Source: JBDKGV01 sp039798005
GTDB lineage: Bacteria > Fibrobacterota > Fibrobacteria > UBA5070
NCBI GenBank assembly: GCA_039798005.1
Contig: JBDKGV010000115.1
Span: forward strand, 1-10,596
Direction of reading: 5' to 3'
DNA length: 10,596 nt
Part shown: in pieces, positions 5,920 to 10,596 of the stretch
How the letters are laid out: each line of letters begins with the position of its first letter
Numbering within the stretch: the first letter of the stretch is position 1
Made by a program: the position numbers and the translations under genes
The notes under the pieces: model-generated
What the model was told of the DNA's origin: nothing
Databases searched by the model: none
The model's input: only the letters and a program-made list of their open reading frames with translations

Positions 5920-6162
5920 TCAGCCCCCGGCGACCGGAGTGAGGAAGACCACGCGGTCTTGGTCCCGCAAAGGGGAGTCCCAGGCGGCGAAGTCGTCGTT
6001 GACCGCGACGGCGCAATGGGCGCGGCGGGCGTTCCAGCGGTGGCGCGTCTCGAGTTCCCCCCAGAGTTCCTCCGGGGTGCGGGCGGAGGTGACGACGGTC
6101 TCCTCGCCGAGGCCGACCTGACTGCGCAGGGTGGAGAAGTACTGCAGGTGGACGGTGGTCAT
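5920..6162 (-). CDS. moaD: MoaD, small sulfur-carrier subunit of molybdopterin synthase
   Basis: 80 residues, the normal MoaD size. This ubiquitin-like protein carries the sulfur as a C-terminal thiocarboxylate and inserts its tail into the MoaE active site. The key feature is the C-terminal Gly-Gly in FLTPVAGG. The N-terminal HLQYFSTLRSQVG strand-helix and the AVNDDFAAWDSPLRDQDRV segment also fit. The ATG overlaps the mobBA stop (ATGA) and has AAGGAG 5 nt upstream. The moaE ATG follows its stop by 1 nt, so the two synthase subunits are probably made in a fixed ratio. No MoeB-type activating enzyme is encoded in the window. Confidence 0.95.
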   Translation of the reverse strand: MTTVHLQYFSTLRSQVGLGEETVVTSARTPEELWGELETRHRWNARRAHCAVAVNDDFAAWDSPLRDQDRVVFLTPVAGG

Positions 6163-7262
6163 GCGGACTCCTTGGAGAGGTGCGCGAGCAGGCGGCGGCG
6201 CTCTTGCGGGTCATTGGCGTTGGAAAGGGCCTGGGCATCGTCCAAGGGGATCTGGCGGATGTCCATGCGCTCAAGGTTGCGGCGCGGGCAGCGGATCCCG
6301 ACGGCAAGTCCCTGCAAAAGGATCTGCCGCGACTTGGGCTCCCAGATGGTGGCCAAAGGTTCCGGGAAGCTCTTGGCCGGGTCGCGCAGGGCGGTGGCGG
6401 CCTTCCACGGATCGCGTCCGGACACCAGACGATCCAGCACGGCCGGGGTGAGGAGAGGCATGTCGCAGGCCACCACGAGCCAAGCGGAACGGGGATTGGC
6501 CTCGAAGGCGCTGAGGATCCCGCCCAGCGGCCCGAAGTCCAGGAACCGGTCGACCAGCCGCGACATTCCGGGTGGCACCGGGAACTCTTGGTCAGCGCGC
6601 ATGGAGAGGTGGACTTCGCGGCACAGGGAAGCCAGGTCGTGGGCGGCCTGAAGGGCCTGGGGGCGGCCTTTGTAGTCGAGCAGGGCCTTGTCCTGGCCCA
6701 TGCGGCGACTCTTCCCGCCCATCAGCACAAGGCCGGAGAGGGGAGCGATGCGCAAGCGCATGTGGGACTCGACCAGGGAGGCGATCTCGGGAAGGGCGTC
6801 GCGGGACAGCACCGGAAGGTCGGGGAAGCGCGCGGTGGCGCGGGCCTGCACGATCTCATCAGGAGTCAACAGCGCGACAATTCCTGTCGTGACGTTTTCT
6901 GTCAACCGCTCCTCCATGCGGCCTTCGGCGTCCAGCAGCACCAGGCGCGGATGGGTTCCGTCCTTCCAGCCTTCCACGAACCACCAGTCGGGCTCCGGAG
7001 GCAGGTCGTCAAGCGAAGCGCCGCCGGCACCGGAACCCAGGCGGCCCCATCCGTGGGGCGATCCGATGGCCACCTCGCGGGCCCCGGCCCGGGCGAAGCG
7101 CCAGGTGTCCTTGCCTTCGCGGTCCAGCTCGAAGCCGTGGGCGTCGTGCTTGAGCACGCCCAAGGAAAGGCGCGGGGAGAAGTGCGCGATCAGCTTCTCG
7201 AGCAACGTGGTCTTGCCGGAGCCCGAGAACCCCGAGACTCCGCAGACGAACTCATGCGCCAT
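6159..7262 (-). CDS. mobBA: MobB-MobA fusion: Moco guanylyltransferase with GTP-binding domain
   Basis: 367 residues in two domains. Residues 1-about 165 are MobB: P-loop GFSGSGKTT (11-19), KHDAHGFELDREGKDTWR (38-55), and VEGWKDGTHPRL (96-107). Residues about 175-367 are MobA, which joins GMP from GTP to Mo-molybdopterin to give the guanine dinucleotide cofactor: nucleotide-binding GGKSRRMGQDKALL (182-195), VVACDMPLL with the metal-binding Asp, and the C-terminal NANDPQE. MobA and MobB are separate genes in E. coli; fusions are known in other bacteria, usually in either order. The start at 7262 overlaps the moaC end by 11 nt with GGAGG upstream; the stop overlaps moaD. This cofactor form serves DMSO-reductase-family enzymes such as nitrate reductase, matching the NarK-type porter in the cluster. 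A palindrome pair lies within T121-V129. Confidence 0.94.
   Translation of the reverse strand: MAHEFVCGVSGFSGSGKTTLLEKLIAHFSPRLSLGVLKHDAHGFELDREGKDTWRFARAGAREVAIGSPHGWGRLGSGAGGASLDDLPPEPDWWFVEGWKDGTHPRLVLLDAEGRMEERLTENVTTGIVALLTPDEIVQARATARFPDLPVLSRDALPEIASLVESHMRLRIAPLSGLVLMGGKSRRMGQDKALLDYKGRPQALQAAHDLASLCREVHLSMRADQEFPVPPGMSRLVDRFLDFGPLGGILSAFEANPRSAWLVVACDMPLLTPAVLDRLVSGRDPWKAATALRDPAKSFPEPLATIWEPKSRQILLQGLAVGIRCPRRNLERMDIRQIPLDDAQALSNANDPQERRRLLAHLSKESA
6876..6903. repeat. Tandem pair of 13-bp palindromes inside mobBA
   Basis: GACAATTCCTGTC (6876-6888, exact) and GACGTTTTCTGTC (6891-6903, one mismatch) have starts 15 bp apart, the same spacing as the pairs at 4468 and 5257. On the coding strand the frame gives TENV-T-TGIV, shifted by one base from the frame used in moaC, moaE, modC and moeA. 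The site is at the end of the MobB domain, far from any gene start. Confidence 0.55.
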
Positions 7263-7728
7263 GGTCGGACTTGCCTCCGCGCTTGAAGACCAGTCCCGTC
7301 GAGCGGATCTCGGTCTCGTGGGACAGGGCCTTGGTCATGTCATAGACGGTGAGGGCGGCGACGCTCACGGCGGTGAGGGCCTCCATCTCGACGCCGGTCG
7401 GCCCCTTGCAGGCCACGGTGGCCTCGAGCACCAATTCGTCGCCCTCGAAGCGGTGGGTCAGGTCGATCTTCCCAAGCAATAGGGGATGGCACAGAGGGAT
7501 CAGTTCCCAGGTGCGCTTGGCGGCTTGGATGCCGGCGATGCGCGCGGTGGCGACCACGGCTCCTTTCGGGCCGTTGATCTCGTTGCCCTCCAGGGCGGCC
7601 ATCACTTCGGGCGGAAGCCAGACGCGGGCCCGGGCGCAGGCGCTGCGGGCGGTGTGGGGCTTTGCCGTGACATCGACCATGCGGGCCGCGCCGGTCTCGT
7701 CCACGTGTGACAATTTCTGTCCGTCCAT
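7252..7728 (-). CDS. moaC: MoaC, cyclic pyranopterin monophosphate synthase
   Basis: 158 residues, typical for MoaC. It converts the MoaA product 3',8-cyclo-7,8-dihydro-GTP into cyclic pyranopterin monophosphate. Conserved blocks are MVDVTAK (17-23), KGAVVATARIAGIQAAKRTW (55-74), the active-site LCHPL (79-83), GVEMEALTAVSVAAL (112-126), YDMTKA with D130 and K133 (129-134), and the C-terminal GGKS. The ATG at 7728 lies 2 nt after the moaA TGA, with GGAGG inside the end of moaA as the ribosome-binding site. Its end overlaps mobBA by 11 nt. A 13-bp palindrome covers codons 3-7. Confidence 0.97.
   Translation of the reverse strand: MDGQKLSHVDETGAARMVDVTAKPHTARSACARARVWLPPEVMAALEGNEINGPKGAVVATARIAGIQAAKRTWELIPLCHPLLLGKIDLTHRFEGDELVLEATVACKGPTGVEMEALTAVSVAALTVYDMTKALSHETEIRSTGLVFKRGGKSDHGA
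7709..7721. repeat. 13-bp palindrome GACAATTTCTGTC at the moaC start
   Basis: Exact GACA-N5-TGTC copy in codons 3-7 of moaC: GGA CAG AAA TTG TCA, giving GQKLS. It starts about 6 nt inside the gene, so a bound protein would block transcription at the moaA-moaC junction. Confidence 0.6.
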
Positions 7729-7730
7729 TC

Positions 7731-8747
7731 TCAGCCTCCGATGGCGTGCATGGGCTGGTCCAGGCTCTCGATGCGCCCGGCGGGCTTGAGCGGGAGCAAG
7801 CCCCGGGCGGCCTGGAGGATCTGCGCGTCGGGCAGGGGGGCCAGCGGGATCTTCTCGTCCTTCATCAGGCAGGGGCGCAGCTCGCCGCGTGCGCTCAGGC
7901 GCAGACGGGAACAGCCGCCGCAGAAGGGGCGCGACTCCGAGGCGATGAAGCCCACCGCGGCGCCGTTGTCGAGGCGGAAGCGGAAGGCGGTGGAGTCGCC
8001 GGGGACCGCCAGCGGCGTCAGCGAGAAGCGCGTGCGCAGCAGGGCCTCGGTCTCGTGGGCCGGCACGAAGTCGCGGGCGTGGTCGCGTCCGCCCGGGCCG
8101 ATCTTCATCAGCTCGAGGAAGCGCACCTCCACTCCCTCGGCGGCGGCGAAGGCCGCGAAGGCCGGGGCCTCGTGGTCGTTGCGCCCTCGGCACACCACGC
8201 TGTTGAGCTTGACCTGGAAGCCCTGCGCCACGCTTTGGCGGATGGCCTTCAGGACGGGTTCCAGAGGACGGCGCGTGATGGCGTGGAAGGTCTCGGGGTC
8301 CAGGGAATCCAGGCTGATGTTCACCCCGCGCACGCCGCAGGCCCGCAGGCCCGGCAGGAGCGGGGGCAGCAGCTCGCCGTTGGTGGTGAGGGAAAGCTCC
8401 AGCCCCGGGATCCCGGACAGGGCCTGGAAGATATCGAGGAGGTCGGGGCGCAGCGTGGGCTCGCCCCCGGTCACGCGCACCTGGCGGATGCCGCCCTCGG
8501 CCAGGATCCGCACCAGGCGGGCATAGCCGGCGGCGTCGAGCATCCCCTCGCGTCGGATCTGCGGCGACCCTTCGGGCATGCAGTAGAAGCAGCGGAACTG
8601 GCAGGCCTCGGTGACCGACAGGCGCAGCTTGCGCATGGTGCGGCCGTGCGCATCGGTCAGGGACGCGGCCTTGGGGGCCGGGGCGTGCGGTTGGGGCTGG
8701 GGCGCGTGCCGCCCGGAGAGAGGAAGGGGGGCGCTGACGGCGATCAT
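7731..8747 (-). CDS. moaA: MoaA, GTP 3',8-cyclase (radical SAM)
   Basis: 338 residues from the ATG at 8747, which overlaps the moeA stop (ATGA). It performs the first Moco step, cyclising GTP with S-adenosylmethionine. The N-terminal radical-SAM cluster is C49-x3-C53-x2-C56 in ACQFRCFYC; TGGEP is at 93-97. The second, GTP-binding [4Fe-4S] cluster is C276-x2-C279-x13-C293. The C-terminal Gly-Gly (337-338), needed for activity in the family, is intact. Residues 1-29 form a Pro/Ala/His-rich extension before the usual start region (LTDAHGRTMRKLRLSVTE); a later start could not be excluded, but the 4-nt overlap favours this one. A much longer frame upstream lies over moeA and is rejected. Confidence 0.95.
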   Translation of the reverse strand: MIAVSAPLPLSGRHAPQPQPHAPAPKAASLTDAHGRTMRKLRLSVTEACQFRCFYCMPEGSPQIRREGMLDAAGYARLVRILAEGGIRQVRVTGGEPTLRPDLLDIFQALSGIPGLELSLTTNGELLPPLLPGLRACGVRGVNISLDSLDPETFHAITRRPLEPVLKAIRQSVAQGFQVKLNSVVCRGRNDHEAPAFAAFAAAEGVEVRFLELMKIGPGGRDHARDFVPAHETEALLRTRFSLTPLAVPGDSTAFRFRLDNGAAVGFIASESRPFCGGCSRLRLSARGELRPCLMKDEKIPLAPLPDAQILQAARGLLPLKPAGRIESLDQPMHAIGG

Positions 8748-9913
8748 GCCGAGGGCTCCCAGAGATGCACGCAGGAAGGTTGTTCCCAGGCCGCCGGGGC
8801 GACCTCCAGGAAGCCCTCGGTGCCGCGCAGGGAGGCGAAGTCGCCGCTGCCGCGCGAGCGGACCACGCTCCAGCCGTCGGCGGTGCGGTGGGCGGGCAGG
8901 AAACGCACCAGCTTGCCGGTGACCTCCGGGGAGTCGGGTGTCGGGCAGGGGCGGGCCTGGGCGCGTGGATCCAGGGCCGGGATCAGGTAGCGGCGGGCGC
9001 AGACCAGTGCCGCCACGGGATTTCCCGGCAGCGCGAAGACGGCCTTGCCGCCTCCGGTGCCGTACCAGAAGGGCTTGCCGGGTTTTTGGGCCACGCCGTG
9101 GAAGACCTTGGCGATGCCCAGTTCCGGGAGCAGTCCGTGGACGAGGTCGAAGCGTCCCATCGAGACGCCTCCCGAAGTGACCACAAGGTCGTGCTCGGAA
9201 AGCACCTGCCCCAGCAGGGCGCGGCTGGTGTCCAGGTCGTCGGAGAGGGCGTGGACGCTTGCCACGGGAAAGCCCCAGGCTTCCAGCAGGGAGCACAGGG
9301 CCGCATCGTTGGAACGGCGCAACTGGTGCGGCAGAGGGGTGCGGTCGGGATCGATCAGTTCGTCTCCGGTGGCCACCACGGCGATGCGGGGGCGGCGGCG
9401 CACGCGGGGGGCGATGCAGCCGACCGAGGCCAGGATGCCGAGGGAAGCCGCTCCCAGGCGGGTTCCGGCCTCCAGCAGGAGGGTGCCGGCGGCATGGTCC
9501 TCGCCTCGGGGCGATACGTTGCGGGAAGGCGCACCGTCCTTGCGGGGACGGAAGCGGAAGCCTCCTGCGCAGGGCTCGAGGTCCTCGTAGGGAAGCACGC
9601 CCCAGGCCCCTTCCGGGAGCACGCCGCCGGTCATCACCTCCAGGTTTCCGTCGGGCGGCAGGGCGGTACGGGGGGAGCCCGCGGGAAGGACGGCGCGACT
9701 GGACAGGAATTGTCCTGCTTCCGGTGCCGCGCCCACGGCCAGTCCGTCCATGCAGACGCGGTCGAAAGGTGGGCTCTCGCGGTCGGCGGCAACGGCTTGC
9801 GCCAGCACGCGCCCGGTGGCGGTCCGCAGCGGGACCGTCTCGTCTCCCCAGTCGGGAAGCGTGGCACGGATGCTCTCGCCTGCGCGTCGCGGAGTGGTCA
9901 GTTCTTGGTCCAT
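8744..9913 (-). CDS. moeA: MoeA, molybdopterin molybdenumtransferase
   Basis: 389 residues from the ATG at 9913. MoeA inserts molybdate into adenylylated molybdopterin. Landmarks are FDRVCMDGLAV (50-60) with the conserved active-site D56, MTGGVLPEGAWGVLPYED (94-111), RGEDHAAG (136-143), ATGDEL (181-186), SGGVSMGRFD (247-256), KPGKPFWYG and LPGNPVAAL. The usual FDNSAMDGYA motif is altered to FDRVCMDGLA. A GTG at 9970 would add 19 basic residues not typical of MoeA; the ATG is preferred although its ribosome-binding site is weak. The partner MogA/MoaB is not encoded here. It is the first Moco gene, 122 nt after the nitrate/nitrite porter gene. Confidence 0.95.
   Translation of the reverse strand: MDQELTTPRRAGESIRATLPDWGDETVPLRTATGRVLAQAVAADRESPPFDRVCMDGLAVGAAPEAGQFLSSRAVLPAGSPRTALPPDGNLEVMTGGVLPEGAWGVLPYEDLEPCAGGFRFRPRKDGAPSRNVSPRGEDHAAGTLLLEAGTRLGAASLGILASVGCIAPRVRRRPRIAVVATGDELIDPDRTPLPHQLRRSNDAALCSLLEAWGFPVASVHALSDDLDTSRALLGQVLSEHDLVVTSGGVSMGRFDLVHGLLPELGIAKVFHGVAQKPGKPFWYGTGGGKAVFALPGNPVAALVCARRYLIPALDPRAQARPCPTPDSPEVTGKLVRFLPAHRTADGWSVVRSRGSGDFASLRGTEGFLEVAPAAWEQPSCVHLWEPSA
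9702..9714. repeat. 13-bp palindrome GACAGGAATTGTC inside moeA
   Basis: Exact GACA-N5-TGTC copy, the reverse complement of GACAATTCCTGTC seen at 5458 and 6876. On the coding strand GGA CAA TTC CTG TCC gives GQFLS (67-71). Confidence 0.6.
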
Positions 9914-10035
9914 GCTTGGTTTCCGACGGTTCGAGCTCCGGGCGGGGCGGACCCGGATCCCGGAATCCACAAGTTAGCAGGATTCCCCGACAGGAACCCG
10001 GGTGGTTTCCAGGCGGGGGCCGATGTGCCGGAGCC
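9914..10035 (-). other. 122-nt gap between narK-like gene and moeA, with a hairpin and a half-palindrome
   Basis: GGAATCC (9962-9968) pairs with GGATTCC (9980-9986) around an 11-nt loop. Next to it GACAGGAACCCGG (9989-10001) matches the first eight bases of the palindrome at 9702 but lacks the right arm. I see no T-run terminator and no clear promoter, so read-through from the transporter gene into moeA is possible. Confidence 0.4.
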
Positions 10036-10596
10036 TCAGAAGTGGCGATTGGCTCCCGGGGACTGCTGGGTCTGCATCATGCGCCAGACGGTGATCTTGA
10101 GCCACACAAGGCTTGCGACCGTGACGGCAAAGAGCAGCGCGAACAAGGTCTGCGGCAGGTGGGTCACGGAGGTGATGGCCTCGAAGCCAAGGGGCAGGAA
10201 GAAGCCGCCCAGCGCTCCCAGGGCTCCCACCAGACCGCCCACGGCACCCACGTCCTGGGGGAAGTATTCGGGGATGTACTTGAAGACCGCCGCCTTGCCG
10301 ATGCCCATGCCGCAGCCGATCAGGAAGATCAGGAGCGTGAAGGGAACGATCCCCAGAGAAAAGGGAAGGGCTTCCATCTGGCCTCCCGGGAAGTAGGAGT
10401 CGGGCACTTGGAAGACGATGTGGCCGAAAGGGAGCGAAAGCGCGAAGAGGCACACCGACATCAGCATGAAGACGCCGTACATCAGGCCGCGGGCCCCCAT
10501 GCGGTCCGAGAGCCATCCTCCCAGCGGGCGCAAAAGGCTTGCGGGAAAGATGAAGAGCGAGGTCAGCAGGGCCGCCTGCGAGAGGGGCAGTCCGTA
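10036..10596 (-). CDS. C-terminal part of a NarK/NasA-type nitrate/nitrite transporter (MFS)
   Basis: 186 residues are visible; the N-terminal part lies beyond the right edge. The product is a membrane protein of the nitrate/nitrite porter family, which imports nitrate and/or exports nitrite. The visible part starts in the segment LLRPLGGWLSDRMGAR, the MFS cytoplasmic loop motif, and continues with several hydrophobic segments. The family's second nitrate signature is clear: AVFKYIPEYFP, then GGLVGALGALGGFFLP. A final hydrophobic segment (TLFALLFAVTVASLVWL) precedes a short polar tail. Its place directly before the Moco genes links them to nitrate reduction. Whether it is NarK1-like, NarK2-like or NasA-like cannot be decided from this fragment. 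Confidence 0.9.
   Translation of the reverse strand, partial: YGLPLSQAALLTSLFIFPASLLRPLGGWLSDRMGARGLMYGVFMLMSVCLFALSLPFGHIVFQVPDSYFPGGQMEALPFSLGIVPFTLLIFLIGCGMGIGKAAVFKYIPEYFPQDVGAVGGLVGALGALGGFFLPLGFEAITSVTHLPQTLFALLFAVTVASLVWLKITVWRMMQTQQSPGANRHF

Noticed and set aside
7731..9296. Long (521-codon) version of moaA
   Set aside because: The extra N-terminal part is a low-complexity Arg/Pro/Gly shadow of moeA; the ATG at 8747 overlaps the moeA stop in the usual way.
9914..9970. GTG start adding 19 residues to MoeA
   Set aside because: The added residues are basic and unlike MoeA, and they cover part of the inverted repeat at 9962-9986.
9914..10035. Moco riboswitch in front of moeA
   Set aside because: Only one 7-bp stem is clear; I could not fit the multi-helix Moco RNA pattern. 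A covariance-model search would decide.
1..10596. CRISPR array, tRNA, rRNA or insertion sequence
   Set aside because: No regularly spaced direct repeats, tRNA-like cloverleaf, rRNA sequence or transposase frame was seen on either strand.

Overview
The window is almost entirely a minus-strand gene cluster for molybdenum uptake and molybdenum cofactor (Moco) synthesis, in GC-rich DNA with short or overlapping gene junctions. Read 5'->3' on the minus strand (right to left here) the order is: the C-terminal part of a NarK/NasA-type nitrate/nitrite transporter, moeA, moaA, moaC, a mobB-mobA fusion, moaD, moaE, a 233-nt gap, then modA, modB, modC and modE. The genes point to a Gram-negative, probably nitrate-respiring or nitrate-assimilating bacterium: there is a Sec-exported ModA, a full-length two-Mop ModE, MobA (which makes the guanine dinucleotide form of Moco used by nitrate reductases) and a nitrate porter directly upstream. 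I cannot assign a phylum from the sequence.

The cluster works as one pathway. ModABC imports molybdate and ModE probably senses it. MoaA and MoaC turn GTP into cyclic pyranopterin monophosphate, MoaD and MoaE add the dithiolene sulfurs, MoeA inserts Mo, and MobA (with MobB) adds GMP. No mogA/moaB (MPT adenylylation) or moeB (MoaD activation) gene is visible, so those steps must be encoded elsewhere.

The left 1.7 kb is different. Positions 1-429 (minus) hold the N-terminal part of a secreted protein of unknown function in lower-GC DNA; it runs off the window. Positions 430-1258 hold no convincing gene but many perfect hairpins and a REP-like element. A 110-residue hypothetical protein is encoded at 1259-1591 (plus), converging on modE, with hairpins and a second REP-like element between them.

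The most striking feature is not a gene. A 13-bp palindrome, GACA-N5-TGTC with an AT-rich core (GACARATTYTGTC or GACAATTYCTGTC), occurs seven times exactly plus several near copies. It lies between genes and inside modC, modA, moaE, mobBA, moaC and moeA, sometimes as tandem pairs exactly 15 bp apart. By hand estimate about 0.1 exact copies would be expected in a sequence of this size and composition. One degenerate pair lies upstream of a good sigma-54-like promoter in front of modA, at the distance usual for an enhancer-binding activator.
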